Below, one piece after another: positions 1 through 10,447 of a DNA stretch of 64,000 bases. The notes beneath the pieces were generated by a model, which had not been told where the DNA came from, did no database searches, and worked only from the letters and a program-made list of their open reading frames with translations. Position 1 is the stretch's first letter. Each line of letters opens with the position of its first letter. The stretch is from contig NZ_CP049264.1 of NCBI RefSeq assembly GCF_003048875.2, positions 1,054,001 through 1,118,000 on the forward strand, written 5' to 3'. The translations under genes were made by a program, and so were the position numbers. This stretch comes from Campylobacter concisus (GTDB lineage Bacteria; Campylobacterota; Campylobacteria; Campylobacterales; Campylobacteraceae).

Positions 1-422
1 GCCGCTTCAAACTCACTATCAAGCTTTTTGTGATAAAGCAGCGTAACCAAAATGCCGCTTTTACAAGAGATAAACTCCACTCCAAAAAGCTTCGTGCGTA
101 AAATTTCATCATCTTGCAAGCTCTCAAGTAGCCTTGTCATGAGATGTGAAATTTGCTCGCAAACCTTTGGGCACTCATCTATGAAGACCTTTTTGCCCTT
201 CTCGCTTGCGTGCATCGTATAGCTAAGCTTGCTGCCCTCATGCCAGATGCCAAACTCAGCCCTCGTGCGGTAGTGCTTTGGGCTTGAGCTAAAAACATCA
301 AATTTACCCTCGTAAAAGTGGGAGAAATTTTGCTTAATAAGATCAGTTTTAAATGAAATTTGCTCACTATAAGGGGTAAAAAGAGTGCATGATCCGCACT
401 CTTTTAGGTATTTGCAGTCCAA
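1..422 (-). CDS. trmA: tRNA (uracil-5-)-methyltransferase TrmA, N-terminal part
   Basis: This partial gene runs off the left edge, so only the first 140 codons are visible. The minus-strand translation starts MDCKYLKECGSCTLF and continues through HYRTRAEFGIWHEG, which is typical of TrmA, the SAM-dependent enzyme that makes m5U54 in the T-loop of tRNA. The C-terminal methyltransferase domain lies outside the window. I chose the TTG at 422 because no ATG or GTG precedes the conserved Cys-rich start. It begins 2 bp after the stop of the upstream antiporter gene, so the two are probably cotranscribed. RNA m5U methyltransferases of the RlmD/RlmC type are related, but the HYRTRAEF segment fits TrmA best. 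Confidence 0.85.
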   Translation of the reverse strand, partial: MDCKYLKECGSCTLFTPYSEQISFKTDLIKQNFSHFYEGKFDVFSSSPKHYRTRAEFGIWHEGSKLSYTMHASEKGKKVFIDECPKVCEQISHLMTRLLESLQDDEILRTKLFGVEFISCKSGILVTLLYHKKLDSEFEA

Positions 423-424
423 AT

Positions 425-2128
425 TTATGCCGCTTTCTCTTCGACTTTTTTACCGACAAATCTAACCAAAGCCCAGATCGCTAAAAATCCGCAAGGAAGT
501 GCGATCCAAACGCTAAGACCAAGTGCGACCGGCAAGTAGCCAACAAGCACACAAACCGCACAAACGCTAAGTGCGTAGATCATCTGCGTTGAGACGTGAT
601 CGATATGGCTACATCCTGCGCCCATTGATGAAAGTATCGTAGTGTCTGATATCGGCGAGCAGTGATCACCAAAGATAGCGCCAGTTAGCACGCTTGAGAT
701 ATTTACGATCATATAAGCGTGCATCGCATCGCCATCTAAGCCGTAGTTTTTGCCCACTGCATAAGCAAGCGGGATAGCAAGAGGCATCAAAATGCCCATA
801 GTGCCGTAGCTGGTACCAGTTGAGAAGCTTATAAATGAGCCAAGGATGAAAACAGCCACTGGCAAGATAAATTTAGGTGTTGAGTCACTTAGCAAATCAA
901 CCAAATATCTTGAAGTGCCAAGCTCTTTTATAACCGCACTAAGGCTCCAAGCAAGAAGCAAGATGACGACTGTGATGATCATAGTTTTCCAGCCCTTTAC
1001 CCATGTGCTAATAGCCTCTTTTACATCAAAAATTTTGCGCCAAACGCCCATCGTGATAGCTACTATACTAGCAAGGAGCGCTGCTTGAAATAGCGATGTA
1101 GCAGAGTCAGCTGCGCCAAAAGTATCTTTAAATGTTGAAAACGAAAGCGGATTTGCAAGTGCATTTTTAAGAGTATCGCCCTCAAGTGCAGCAAGACCAC
1201 TAAAATAAAAGCTAGTAAATGCGCCGATAACTAGCACAAGAAGCGGCACGATCGCATTTGAAGCGCTTAGTTTTACACCCTCTTTTGGCTCAAGAGTTTT
1301 ATCTTCAAGGTCTTGAATTTGAGTTTTACCTGAGTGAAGCTCGCCTCTTCTAGCGCGTCTTTCAGCTGCTAGCATAGGACCATACTCGCGTTGCATCAAG
1401 GCTGTGCAAACGATGAAAAACAAGATAAAGAGGTTATAAAATCTATATGGAATGGTCTCGATAAATATAGAATAAGCGTTTATGCCAGTCTCGCCGATAA
1501 GCTCATAGCCCTTTTCGATGAGCGAAACCTCAAGTCCGACCCATGTAGAGATGATAGCGATACCAGCAATCGGTGCTGCAGTAGCGTCAATGATGAAGGC
1601 TAGCTTTTCGCGGCTTATTTTAAATTTATCGCTTATTGGTCTCATGATAGGACCAACGATTAGGGCGTTTGCGTAGTCATCGAAAAACACAAAGATACCC
1701 ATAAGCCAAGTTGAAATTTGAGCTGAAACGCCGGTTTTTGCCTTTTTGCTAAGCCAAAGAGCAACCGCCTTTGTGCCGCCCATCTTTGTGATAAGTGCGA
1801 CCACACCGCCTATACAAAGCACTTGAAGCAAGATGCCAGCATCGGTGCTATCAGCCATCGACTCAACCACTCTTGAAACGATGCCAGTAAAGCCTTTGAT
1901 GATGCCCATAAAGACATTTTCATTAACGATATTTATAAGAAAAGTTCCGCTAAAAACACCGATAAATAGCGACAATATAACGTCTTTTGTGATAAAGGCA
2001 AGCGCTATGGCCACAACTGGCGGTATAAGCGTGAAAACGCCGTAAATTTGTGCGTTTCTTTTGGCGACTTCTGGATCAACGCCAAAAAGTACGGCACTAA
2101 AAAATAGTAACAATAAAATTTGTCTCAC
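425..2128 (-). CDS. NhaC-family Na+/H+ antiporter
   Basis: A 567-residue polytopic inner-membrane protein with about a dozen hydrophobic segments and a hydrophilic loop near residues 250-290. The segments GIFVFFDDYANALIVGP and IFGDHCSPISDTTILSS are hallmarks of the NhaC antiporter superfamily; the aspartates in FFDDYAN and GDHCSPISDT are likely ion-binding residues. It presumably exchanges sodium for protons or carries an organic anion by antiport. The start is GTG at 2128, preceded by AAGGAG with about 7 bp spacing. The N-terminal hydrophobic stretch ending near LFGVDPEV may be a cleaved signal or first helix. The exact substrate cannot be read from the sequence. Confidence 0.85.
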   Translation of the reverse strand: MRQILLLLFFSAVLFGVDPEVAKRNAQIYGVFTLIPPVVAIALAFITKDVILSLFIGVFSGTFLINIVNENVFMGIIKGFTGIVSRVVESMADSTDAGILLQVLCIGGVVALITKMGGTKAVALWLSKKAKTGVSAQISTWLMGIFVFFDDYANALIVGPIMRPISDKFKISREKLAFIIDATAAPIAGIAIISTWVGLEVSLIEKGYELIGETGINAYSIFIETIPYRFYNLFILFFIVCTALMQREYGPMLAAERRARRGELHSGKTQIQDLEDKTLEPKEGVKLSASNAIVPLLVLVIGAFTSFYFSGLAALEGDTLKNALANPLSFSTFKDTFGAADSATSLFQAALLASIVAITMGVWRKIFDVKEAISTWVKGWKTMIITVVILLLAWSLSAVIKELGTSRYLVDLLSDSTPKFILPVAVFILGSFISFSTGTSYGTMGILMPLAIPLAYAVGKNYGLDGDAMHAYMIVNISSVLTGAIFGDHCSPISDTTILSSMGAGCSHIDHVSTQMIYALSVCAVCVLVGYLPVALGLSVWIALPCGFLAIWALVRFVGKKVEEKAA

Positions 2129-2137
2129 ATAAACTCC

Positions 2138-2884
2138 TTAAAATTTTTCTATCGCAAGTCCAGCCCAAGTCTGCGTGTTTGCCATGACTTCGACCCTGTT
2201 TATATTTACACTCCCAGGCATATTTAGGCAGTTAAGCAAAATGGTCGCTATATCTTCAGCTGTGATGAAATTTGTATGCTCGTAGATGCTATCAGCCTTT
2301 GCCTTATCGCCCTTAAACCTAACTTCGCTAAATTCAGTCTTGCAAAGACCTGGCTCGATGTTTGTCACCCTGATATTTGTGCCAACTAGATCGTTTCTTA
2401 AATTTAGACTAAACTGCTTTACAAAGGCCTTTGTAGCGCCATAAACGTTACTGCCAGGATACGGCCACGAGCCAGCTGTTGAGCCAAGATTAAAGATATA
2501 GCCCTTTTCTTGCTTGTAAAGTAGCGGCAAAACCGCCTTTGTAGAGTAGATAAGACCCTTTACATTTGTATCTATCATCGTCTCAAAGTCCTCTACCTTC
2601 GCATCTATCGTCTTTTCTTGTCCCAAGGCAAGTCCAGCGTTATTTACAAGCACTTCGATATCTTTAAATTTATCAGGCAGGCTATCAACTGCGTCAAAAA
2701 CAGCCTTTTTATCACGTATGTCAGCTACGATGATGTGCGTATCGCCAAGCTCGCTAGCAAGCTTTTTTAGCCTATCTTCGCGCCTTGCAAGAGCTACTAT
2801 CTTGTAGCCCTCTTGTGAGAGTCTTCTAGCGATCGCCTCGCCAAAGCCAGATGTCGCACCTGTCACAAAAGCTGTCTTTTTCAT
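2138..2884 (-). CDS. SDR-family NAD(P)-dependent oxidoreductase
   Basis: A 248-residue classical short-chain dehydrogenase/reductase. The cofactor motif TGATSGFG (residues 8-15), NNAG (81-84), catalytic Ser135 and the YxxxK pair Tyr148/Lys152 are all present. The arginines after the second strand (ALARRED) suggest NADP(H) preference. Overall it resembles the YdfG group (serine/3-hydroxy acid dehydrogenases), which act in the cytosol on small hydroxy acids. It lies 9 bp upstream of the NhaC gene on the same strand and is followed upstream by the ankyrin gene, so the three may form one operon. Fold and cofactor are sure; the substrate is not. Confidence 0.85.
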   Translation of the reverse strand: MKKTAFVTGATSGFGEAIARRLSQEGYKIVALARREDRLKKLASELGDTHIIVADIRDKKAVFDAVDSLPDKFKDIEVLVNNAGLALGQEKTIDAKVEDFETMIDTNVKGLIYSTKAVLPLLYKQEKGYIFNLGSTAGSWPYPGSNVYGATKAFVKQFSLNLRNDLVGTNIRVTNIEPGLCKTEFSEVRFKGDKAKADSIYEHTNFITAEDIATILLNCLNMPGSVNINRVEVMANTQTWAGLAIEKF

Positions 2885-2892
2885 ATCTCTTC

Positions 2893-4104
2893 CTAATTAA
2901 AATTTGGTTTTAAGCCAAGCTCTTCTAAAAATTTAATATTTTTTTCGTTTTTATCTTTAATCGCATAATCAAGCGCGTTAAATCCCGCATCATCAGTGGC
3001 GTTCATATCAGCGCCGTTATCTATCAAAAGCTTTAAAATTTCTGGCGTCGCGTGAGCTGCTGCATGCATGAAAACGCTTCTGTTTGTGTGCTCCAAACCA
3101 CACGTATCCTCTACTTGCATCATGCCTAAATTTATCATATTCATCTTAGACTGCTCGTCGATGTAGCTCTCGTTTGCATTTGCCCCGCTTTTTAGCAAAA
3201 GCTCGCAAAGAGGTGCATCCTCAAACTGCACAGCGTAAAAAAGCGCACTTTTGCCAAAGAAATTTTTGTGATTTACATCGGCTCTATTTTTAAGCAAAAT
3301 TTTTACATTTTCTAAATTTTTAAGGGCAAAAAAGAGCGGCGTCTCATCGCCTAAATTTAGATCCGCCCCGCGCCTTATGATCTCTTCTATCATCTCGCTA
3401 TTTTTGTCATTTAGCAGTGCGATATCAAGCAAATTTGTAAGCTCAGCGGTAGTGAAATTTTTTGAGTAGAGCAAATTTGCAAGCTCGTCTTGACTTAACT
3501 TTTGAGCCATCGTCTTTTGCTCAGAAGTTAGAGTCTTAGCCTTATTTACCTTTTTGCCGACGCTAAAGCTTAAAAACTCATTTATCACGCTAGTTGCGTA
3601 GTAAGCAGCACTCGCACTATCGATGCCTAAAGCCTCATAAAATTTAACCAGCGGAGTTTGAGCGTTTTTATAAGCTTCGCTAAATTTTTTATATTTTAAA
3701 AAGTTAAACAAGCTCTCATTCGCCCAGTATCTAAAGTACTCCATCTGAGCGTCTTTTTGAGCCTCAGCAGCCTCTGGCTTTGCAAGCTCTTTTTGGTAGA
3801 TTTCAGGAGCAAACGAAGCCTTTAGCAAGACCCATCTAAATTTATTTAAATTTTCTCTATAAACGCCCTCGCCAACGCAGCTTTGAGACTCACTCCTCAC
3901 AGCTACACTTGCATCAAAAAGCTCTTTTACCTCTTTTAAATTTAAAAGCGAGCCATCGCAATAAAATAGCCCCTCATTCGCATAAGCAAGCTCGTTTGGA
4001 GTAGTTTTAAAGCTCTCTTTTTTAGCAAGATCACCGCACTCTAATGCGTGTAAATTTACAAAAAGAAAACTGCTAAAAAAGAGAAAAAAAGCTACTTTTT
4101 TCAT
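2893..4104 (-). CDS. exported ankyrin-repeat protein
   Basis: About 403 residues. The N-terminus (MKKVAFFLFFSSFLFVNLHA) is a signal peptide ending at an LHA-L site, so the protein is exported to the periplasm. The middle is alpha-helical with no recognised domain. The C-terminal third holds ankyrin repeats, seen in DETPLFFALKN, GKSALFYAVQF, VFMHAAAHATPEILKLLIDNGAD and GFNALDYAIKD. Two cysteines near the start (LECGDLA) and several later ones may form disulfides. I used the ATG at 4104, five bases after AAGGAG, rather than the TTG one codon upstream. Its binding partner is unknown. Confidence 0.8.
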   Translation of the reverse strand: MKKVAFFLFFSSFLFVNLHALECGDLAKKESFKTTPNELAYANEGLFYCDGSLLNLKEVKELFDASVAVRSESQSCVGEGVYRENLNKFRWVLLKASFAPEIYQKELAKPEAAEAQKDAQMEYFRYWANESLFNFLKYKKFSEAYKNAQTPLVKFYEALGIDSASAAYYATSVINEFLSFSVGKKVNKAKTLTSEQKTMAQKLSQDELANLLYSKNFTTAELTNLLDIALLNDKNSEMIEEIIRRGADLNLGDETPLFFALKNLENVKILLKNRADVNHKNFFGKSALFYAVQFEDAPLCELLLKSGANANESYIDEQSKMNMINLGMMQVEDTCGLEHTNRSVFMHAAAHATPEILKLLIDNGADMNATDDAGFNALDYAIKDKNEKNIKFLEELGLKPNFN

Positions 4105-4140
4105 CAAAGCTCCTTAAAATTTCGCGATATTGTAACAAAT

Positions 4141-6726
4141 TTATATACTAAACTCGCTTATTTCATTAAAATTTAGGTATTTATAAATTTGATCTTTGTT
4201 TAAACTAAGGCTATCTCTTACTATTTTTTTATACTCACTAACACTTGGCAAACGCCCTAGTAGCGCGCATACAGCGGCTAACTCGGCACTTCCTAGATAG
4301 ACCTTTGCGCCCATGCCCATTCTGTTGTCAAAATTTCTTGTCGAGGTCGAAAAAACAACGGCATTGTCATTAACTCTTGCTTGATTGCCCATACAAAGCG
4401 AACAGCCTGGCACCTCTGTCCTAGCCTCCAGCCTCCTAAATATCTCATAAACGCCCTCATCTTCAAGCGTCTTTTTATCCATCTTTGTTGGCGGAGCGAT
4501 CCAAAGCCTAGTTGTAAGCTTGCTCTCACGCTCTAATATCCTAGCAAGCGCCCTGTAATGCCCGATATTTGTCATACAGCTACCCACAAAGACCTCGTCG
4601 ATGTTGTGCGCTCTTTTGCTATCAGCTAAAATTTCACTTAGCGTCGCCACGTCGTCTGGGTCGTTTGGACAGGCCAAAATCGGCTCATCTATCTGCGACA
4701 AATCAATCTCTAAAATTTCAGCGTAGCATGCATCCTTGTCGGCTCTTAAAAGAGTTGGGTTTTCTAGCCATTTTTGCATCTTCTCTTTTCGTCTAGCAAG
4801 CGTTTCATGGCTCTCATATCCTGCTTTTATCATAGCTTCTATTAGCGCAATGTTTGAGCGAACGTACTCCGCGACGCTAGCCTCGCTTAAATTTACCACA
4901 CAAGCAGCCGCCGAGCGCTCAGCCGAAGCATCGCTTAGCTCAAACGCCTGCTCCACTTTTAGGCTCTCTAATCCCTCGATCTCTAAAATTTTGCCCGCAA
5001 AAATGTTCTTTTTGTTTTTCTTTTCAACGCTTAAAAGCCCTTTTTTGATAGCAAAATAAGGTATCGCATTAACAAGATCACGAAGCGTCACGCCCTCTTT
5101 TAACCCGCCTTTAAATTTGATCAAAACTGACTCTGGCATATTTAGCGGCATCATGCCAAGCACCGCCGCAAACGCCACTAGGCCGCTGCCCGCTGGAAAG
5201 CTGATGCCAATAGGAAATCTCGTGTGACTATCGCCGCCAGTGCCCACCGTGTCAGGCAAGACCATGCGGTTTAGCCACGAGTGGATGACGCCATCGCCTG
5301 GCTTTAGGCTAACTCCACCACGAAGCGTCATAAATTTAGGCAAGCTCTTTTGCATCTCAAGGTCGCTTGGCTTTGGATAAGCAGCCGTGTGGCAAAAGCT
5401 TTGCAAGACAAAATCCGCCCCAAAACTAAGGCTAGCAAGCTCTTTTATCTCATCTCTAGTCATGGGCCCTGTGGTATCTTGCGAGCCAACGGTCAAAATT
5501 TCAGGCTCCACGTAGGCCCCAGCTCTCACGCCAGCCTTGCCACAAGCCTTGCCGACCATCTTTTGAGCGAGCGTATAGCCACCGCCTAGCTCTTTTGGCT
5601 GATCTGGCTTTATGAAATTTTGCTCTTCGCCAAGTCCCAAGGCCTCTCTAGCCTTTTTGGTCACTTGCCTACCTATCATCAAAGGTATCCTGCCGCCTGC
5701 TCTTATCTCGTCGCTTAGGGTGTTTGGGCTAAGTTTAAAATTTGCCACGAGCTTTTTTTCGTTGCCTGCGAGCTTATAAATTTCACCCTTAAATGGATAA
5801 ATCTCTATCTCATCGCCCATTTCTAGCTCATTTACGTTTGCAACTATCGGCAGTGCGCCGCTATCTTCAGCGGTGTTAAAAAATATCGGAGCTATGGTCG
5901 TGCCGATCACGATACCGCCAGTCTTTTTATTTGGCACGCCCTCTATCTCATCGCCCAAGTGCCACTGGATCGAGTTTATACCGCTCTTTCTACTACTGCC
6001 AGTGCCGACCACGTCGCCAACATACGCCACGCTCTTGCCGAGGCTTTTTAGCTCTTTTAAAACCTCCAAACCCTCAGGCATCTTTTTAACCAGCATCGCC
6101 TTTGCATGAAGCGGTATATCAGCCCTTGTATAGGCCTCGCTTGCAGGGCTTAGATCATCTGTATTTGTCTCGCCAGGCACCTTAAAAACCACTGCCTTTA
6201 TGCACTCACTAAGTGGCTTTTTGTGCGAAAACCACTCGGCGTTTGCCCAAGAAGCAAGCACCTCTTTTGCAAATTTATTACTATTTGCTAGCTTTGCGAT
6301 CTCGTCAAAATGCTCATGCACCAAAATGATATTTTTTAGCTCATTTGCCGCAGTTTGTGCGATAACATCATCGCTATTTTTTAGCGCTCGCACCAAAATT
6401 TCTACGTTATATCCGCCAAGCATCTTGCCTAAAATTTTAATGGCACGAACCGCATCAAGCCCGTCTATCTTAAGCCCGTCTATCACCTCGCCAAGAAATT
6501 CTGCCTTTATCTTTGCCGCGTCATCAACACCTGGATTTACACGGTTTGCGAGCAAATTTATAAGAAATTTTAGCTCGTTTTGCGCCTTTTCATCGCCACT
6601 AGAGTTGCCAGCAAGTCTCATTAGCTCGCAAATTTCGCTTGTTTGCTTGGCATTTAGCGCAAGCGGTGGCACGCCCTCTTTTTCTCGCTCACTCACATGT
6701 TTTTCGTAGTCGGTAAAAAAGCTCAT
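4141..6726 (-). CDS. acnB: bifunctional aconitate hydratase 2 / 2-methylisocitrate dehydratase AcnB
   Basis: An 861-residue AcnB, close to the usual length. It converts citrate to isocitrate in the TCA cycle, and probably 2-methylaconitate to methylisocitrate. The N-terminal HEAT-like helical domain (1-160) is followed by the swivel domain, which has the [12 protein letters not shown] motif. The three [4Fe-4S] ligands are visible as Cys near 717 (FVGSCMTN) and near 775 and 778 (PGCSLCMGN). AcnB is the normal aconitase of Campylobacter and its apo form can bind mRNA in other bacteria. It is transcribed divergently from the ogt gene. Translation starts at ATG 6726. Confidence 0.96.
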   Translation of the reverse strand: MSFFTDYEKHVSEREKEGVPPLALNAKQTSEICELMRLAGNSSGDEKAQNELKFLINLLANRVNPGVDDAAKIKAEFLGEVIDGLKIDGLDAVRAIKILGKMLGGYNVEILVRALKNSDDVIAQTAANELKNIILVHEHFDEIAKLANSNKFAKEVLASWANAEWFSHKKPLSECIKAVVFKVPGETNTDDLSPASEAYTRADIPLHAKAMLVKKMPEGLEVLKELKSLGKSVAYVGDVVGTGSSRKSGINSIQWHLGDEIEGVPNKKTGGIVIGTTIAPIFFNTAEDSGALPIVANVNELEMGDEIEIYPFKGEIYKLAGNEKKLVANFKLSPNTLSDEIRAGGRIPLMIGRQVTKKAREALGLGEEQNFIKPDQPKELGGGYTLAQKMVGKACGKAGVRAGAYVEPEILTVGSQDTTGPMTRDEIKELASLSFGADFVLQSFCHTAAYPKPSDLEMQKSLPKFMTLRGGVSLKPGDGVIHSWLNRMVLPDTVGTGGDSHTRFPIGISFPAGSGLVAFAAVLGMMPLNMPESVLIKFKGGLKEGVTLRDLVNAIPYFAIKKGLLSVEKKNKKNIFAGKILEIEGLESLKVEQAFELSDASAERSAAACVVNLSEASVAEYVRSNIALIEAMIKAGYESHETLARRKEKMQKWLENPTLLRADKDACYAEILEIDLSQIDEPILACPNDPDDVATLSEILADSKRAHNIDEVFVGSCMTNIGHYRALARILERESKLTTRLWIAPPTKMDKKTLEDEGVYEIFRRLEARTEVPGCSLCMGNQARVNDNAVVFSTSTRNFDNRMGMGAKVYLGSAELAAVCALLGRLPSVSEYKKIVRDSLSLNKDQIYKYLNFNEISEFSI

Positions 6727-6847
6727 AAATTTCCTTTGTGATTTTGCCAGTTTTAGTCCAAAACCGCTGATTTTGCTTGCATTTTATCAAAAAGCAAAAC
6801 AATCTAAAGTAAAATTTGCCCAAAATTTCAAATTTCAAGGAGCAAAT

Positions 6848-7306
6848 GTGTCAAAAGCCTACCTAAAATCACCCATTGGAATTTTAGAGATCGTTGCTAG
6901 TGAAAATGGAATTTGTGAGATAAATTTTGTAGATAAATTTGAAAAAGTAGCGGTAAAAGATGAAAATTTAAAGCTTTGTTTAGATGAACTGGAGGCTTAT
7001 TTTAAGGGCGAGCTTAAAAAATTTAGCGTTAGACTTGATGTAAAAACGACCAAATTTAGAGCCAAAATTTATGACGTTTTGCAAAAAGTGCCATACGGCG
7101 AAACGATCACATACGCAGCCCTAGCACTTGCTGCAGGCCACAAGAACGCTTACCGAGCAGCGGGATCTGCAAATGCCAAAAACCCACTGCCTATCATCAT
7201 CCCTTGCCACAGGGTGCTCTCTCACAGCGGCCTTGGTGGCTACTCAGGTGGCGAAGGCCTGCCAACTAAAATTTGGCTACTAGAGCACGAAGCAAAGCAT
7301 AAATAA
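6848..7306 (+). CDS. ogt: methylated-DNA--[protein]-cysteine S-methyltransferase
   Basis: A 152-residue suicide repair protein that removes O6-methyl groups from guanine. The acceptor motif IPCHRVL is present with the reactive Cys at residue 120, preceded by the helix-turn-helix with YGETITYAALA and the AxxNPLPIIIPC segment. I place the start at GTG 6848 (VSKAYLKSPIG): AAGGAG at 6837-6842 sits five bases upstream. A longer frame opens at 6773 but has no ribosome binding site and codes for a Lys/Phe-rich stretch not seen in the family. The gene is divergent from acnB and convergent with hsdR. Confidence 0.93.
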   Translation: MSKAYLKSPIGILEIVASENGICEINFVDKFEKVAVKDENLKLCLDELEAYFKGELKKFSVRLDVKTTKFRAKIYDVLQKVPYGETITYAALALAAGHKNAYRAAGSANAKNPLPIIIPCHRVLSHSGLGGYSGGEGLPTKIWLLEHEAKHK

Positions 7307-7341
7307 GCCAAATGCAATATAAATTTGCTTTAAAGCACCTC

Positions 7342-10300
7342 TTAAACCGATGAGCCAACCTCTTTAAATTTATCAACAAAATGCGATATCTCGTCGATCA
7401 CTTTTTGCCTGATTATCGGATAGTTTTTATTTAAAGGGCTGATTTTAGGCAGTATCTCGCCTATTTGCGTTCCGCTTTGACTAACAAAGCCACTCTTTAA
7501 AGACGAGCTTATAAACCTTCTTGCTCCAGCCTCATCTAAATTTAAAGAAGCGATAAGCTCGTCCGCCTCTTTTTTCATTACACCTTTTGCAAATTTAAAA
7601 AACTCTTCTATCACACTGGCTCGGTCTTTAAATTTATCCAAGTCGCTTTGGTTTATAAAATCAACTATCAACCCCTCTTTTGAGCGGTTTTCCAAGCTCG
7701 AGCGGATGATGCGGCGCACCTCATCGGTAAGTGCTGCTTTATCTTTTATCTTTTTATTATGCTCAAATATCAAACCCAAAATATAGTCTAAATTTATCTC
7801 CTGAGACTTTAGCAGATCAACCTCAAAGACCACGTCATCCCAGTTTATCCTCTCTTTTTCCTTATCTTCGCCGGCCTTTTCTTTTCTTAGCCACTCTCTT
7901 ATATCATTATATGTTCCGCGGTAGTCTTGCAAGGCCCTTGCATTTGGCACTTTTATGCTTTGCATCTCTTTGATTTGATCATCACTTAAGCCAAATTTAT
8001 CCCTAAACTCACAAACTGCTTTTTCATCGTCTAAATTTACATCTTGCAAAGCTCTTAGAGCCACGAACTCATCGTAGTTTTGCAAAGCATTTTCCACCCT
8101 TAGATACTCTCCAAAAAGCTTTACAAATTCTTTCTTATCTTTTTGCGTCTCTATCTTAGTAGGATCAGGAAATTTCGCCTCTAGTTCGCTTACTACACCT
8201 ACAAAGCCTCTTCTTGCCTCGCCAGATACCGCATCTGTAAAGCCATCCATATACTCTTTATAGCTCTTTTCGAGTATGACGCTTTTAGTGCTGCCTTTAC
8301 CAAAAAGAGTTATGGCATCTTCTGTAGCTTTTTCTAGGTCTCTAAATGTCACGATGTTGCCAAAAGTTTTTGTAGCACCATAAATTCTATTTGTCCTAGA
8401 GTATGCTTGTATGAGCCCGTGATAGCGCAAATTTTTATCCACAAAGAGCGTGTTTAGACAAGGTGCGTCAAATCCTGTCAAAAACATACCCACAACTAGG
8501 AGTAGATCGATCTCTTGCTTCTTTGTGCGCTCGCTTAGATCTCGGTAGTAGTCTTGAAACGACCCGCCATCAACGCTAAAATTTGTCTTAAAGTAGGCGT
8601 TGTAGTCGTTTATCGCGTTGCTTAAAAACTCTTTTGAGCTAACGTCCATCGCCTCTGGCTCAAAGCCCTCATCAGCTATCTCGCCAACCATATCTTGCTC
8701 TTCATTTTGCGAAAAAGAAAATATCGTCGCTATCTTTAAAGCTCGCTCTTTGTTGCTTTGTAAATTTTTAAACGCTTCATAATAAAGCTTTGCTGCCTCT
8801 ATCGAGCTTACCGCAAACATAGCGTTAAAGCCCTTGCCACTTGCATTTAAGCGGTGAGTTTTTTGATGAAATTTCTCTAGCACATACTCTGAAATTTCTT
8901 TGATACGCTCAGGGTGCAAAAATGCACTTTTATTCTCAGCTGCACTTAGCTTTAGCTCGTCTTTTTCCGTCTCTATGCTCTTAAATTTAGGCACGACATT
9001 GTTATAATCAACCTTAAATTTAAGCACCTTCTCATCTCTTATGGCATCAACTATCACATATTCATGAAGCGAACTTCCAAAGACACTTTGCGTAGTCTCT
9101 GCTCCGATGGCATTTTGAGGAAATATCGGCGTTCCAGTAAAGCCAAACTGATAAAATTTCTTAAATTTCTTCTTTAAATTTTTTTGCGCTTCGCCAAATT
9201 GAGACCTGTGGCACTCGTCAAATATAAAAACAACCTCTTTTTGGTATATACTTAGATCATCTTCGTTTTTCATCAGATTGTTTAGCTTTTGTATAGTTGT
9301 TACGATGATCTTTCCGTCATCTTTTTGAGTGTTTCGCTTTAGTTCTGCTGAGCTAGCTGAGCCATTTACGCTATCTTTTGAAAATTTTTGATACTCCTTC
9401 ATAGTCTGATAGTCAAGGTCTTTTCTATCAACTACAAAAAAGACTTTATCTATAAATTCAAGCTGCGTAGCAAGCCTAGCCGCCTTAAAGCTAGTTAGCG
9501 TCTTGCCAGAGCCTGTCGTATGCCATATAAAGCCGCCGCCCTCTGGCTTTGCGTAGCATTTGGCATTATGTGAGCTATTTATCTTCCAAAGTATGCGCTC
9601 AGTCGCTGCTATCTGATAAGGACGCATTATAAGCAAGGTGTTATTTGTATCAAAGATGCAGTATTTGCTCAGTATGCTAAGAAGTGTATTTTTCGCCAAA
9701 AATGTAGCCGTAAAGTCCTTTATATCTTTTATGGCTTCGTTTTTTGAATTTGCCCAGTTTATAGTAAAGTCAAAGCTGGTTTTATCCCGCTTGGTTGTGT
9801 TTGCAAAGTATCTTGTATCTGTGCCATTTGAGATGATAAAAATTTGCAAGTATTTAAAGAGAGAATTTGATGAGTTAAAGCTCTCTTTGGAGTAGCGGTG
9901 AATTTGATTAAAGGCTTCTCTTATCGCCACGCCTCGCTTTTTAAGCTCTATTTGCACGAGCGGCAAGCCATTAACAAGTATAGTGACATCATATCTGTTG
10001 TGCGATGAGCCAGTTTGCTCAAACTGATTTATCACCTGCAGGCTGTTTTTAGCGATATCTTTTTTATCGATAAGGCAGATATTTTGTATATGCTCATCAT
10101 CAAAAACAAAGTCATAGATATGATCATCTTGTATCTTGCGGGTCTTTTCCACTATGCCATCGTTTGGTTTGTCGATATACTCTTCGACTAGCCTTTTCCA
10201 CTCAGACGAGCTAAATTTAACGTTATTTAGCCTCTCTAGCTGCTCTTTTAAATTTAGTAAAAGTGCCGTTTGAGAGTTTATATCTTTTTTATACTCGTAG

Positions 10301-10437
10301 CCTTGTTTTACAAGGTCGGCTATAAGTTCATCCTCCATATCCGCTTCGCTTTGGTAGCTTGAAGACTGAGGCAATCTCTCATATTTATCTAAAACGATGA
10401 AATTTTCTGACTCAAGTATGGTTTTACTCTCTATCAT
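7342..10437 (-). CDS. hsdR: type I restriction enzyme R subunit (type IC, EcoR124I-like)
   Basis: A 1031-residue restriction and translocation subunit. The PD-(D/E)xK nuclease site is seen as [20 protein letters not shown] (about residues 148-167). The helicase motor follows, with Walker A TTGSGKT near 306-312, motif II DECH near 406, SAT-equivalent FGFTGTP, and late motifs QAYSRTNRI. The whole chain is very like the EcoR124I HsdR I remember, including the C-terminal [26 protein letters not shown] segment. It needs HsdM and HsdS to form the R2M2S complex that translocates and cuts unmodified DNA. It is the last gene of hsdM-hsdS-hsdR, 10 bp after hsdS. No frameshift is visible. Confidence 0.96.
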   Translation of the reverse strand: MIESKTILESENFIVLDKYERLPQSSSYQSEADMEDELIADLVKQGYEYKKDINSQTALLLNLKEQLERLNNVKFSSSEWKRLVEEYIDKPNDGIVEKTRKIQDDHIYDFVFDDEHIQNICLIDKKDIAKNSLQVINQFEQTGSSHNRYDVTILVNGLPLVQIELKKRGVAIREAFNQIHRYSKESFNSSNSLFKYLQIFIISNGTDTRYFANTTKRDKTSFDFTINWANSKNEAIKDIKDFTATFLAKNTLLSILSKYCIFDTNNTLLIMRPYQIAATERILWKINSSHNAKCYAKPEGGGFIWHTTGSGKTLTSFKAARLATQLEFIDKVFFVVDRKDLDYQTMKEYQKFSKDSVNGSASSAELKRNTQKDDGKIIVTTIQKLNNLMKNEDDLSIYQKEVVFIFDECHRSQFGEAQKNLKKKFKKFYQFGFTGTPIFPQNAIGAETTQSVFGSSLHEYVIVDAIRDEKVLKFKVDYNNVVPKFKSIETEKDELKLSAAENKSAFLHPERIKEISEYVLEKFHQKTHRLNASGKGFNAMFAVSSIEAAKLYYEAFKNLQSNKERALKIATIFSFSQNEEQDMVGEIADEGFEPEAMDVSSKEFLSNAINDYNAYFKTNFSVDGGSFQDYYRDLSERTKKQEIDLLLVVGMFLTGFDAPCLNTLFVDKNLRYHGLIQAYSRTNRIYGATKTFGNIVTFRDLEKATEDAITLFGKGSTKSVILEKSYKEYMDGFTDAVSGEARRGFVGVVSELEAKFPDPTKIETQKDKKEFVKLFGEYLRVENALQNYDEFVALRALQDVNLDDEKAVCEFRDKFGLSDDQIKEMQSIKVPNARALQDYRGTYNDIREWLRKEKAGEDKEKERINWDDVVFEVDLLKSQEINLDYILGLIFEHNKKIKDKAALTDEVRRIIRSSLENRSKEGLIVDFINQSDLDKFKDRASVIEEFFKFAKGVMKKEADELIASLNLDEAGARRFISSSLKSGFVSQSGTQIGEILPKISPLNKNYPIIRQKVIDEISHFVDKFKEVGSSV

Positions 10438-10447
10438 TTTTACGCCT

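Noticed and set aside
179-367. 62-codon minus-strand ORF
   Set aside because: It is a shadow in another frame of the trmA start, whose frame matches the family.
6200-6709. 169-codon plus-strand ORF opposite acnB
   Set aside because: Antisense to conserved acnB; its Ser/Phe-rich composition is typical of a shadow frame.
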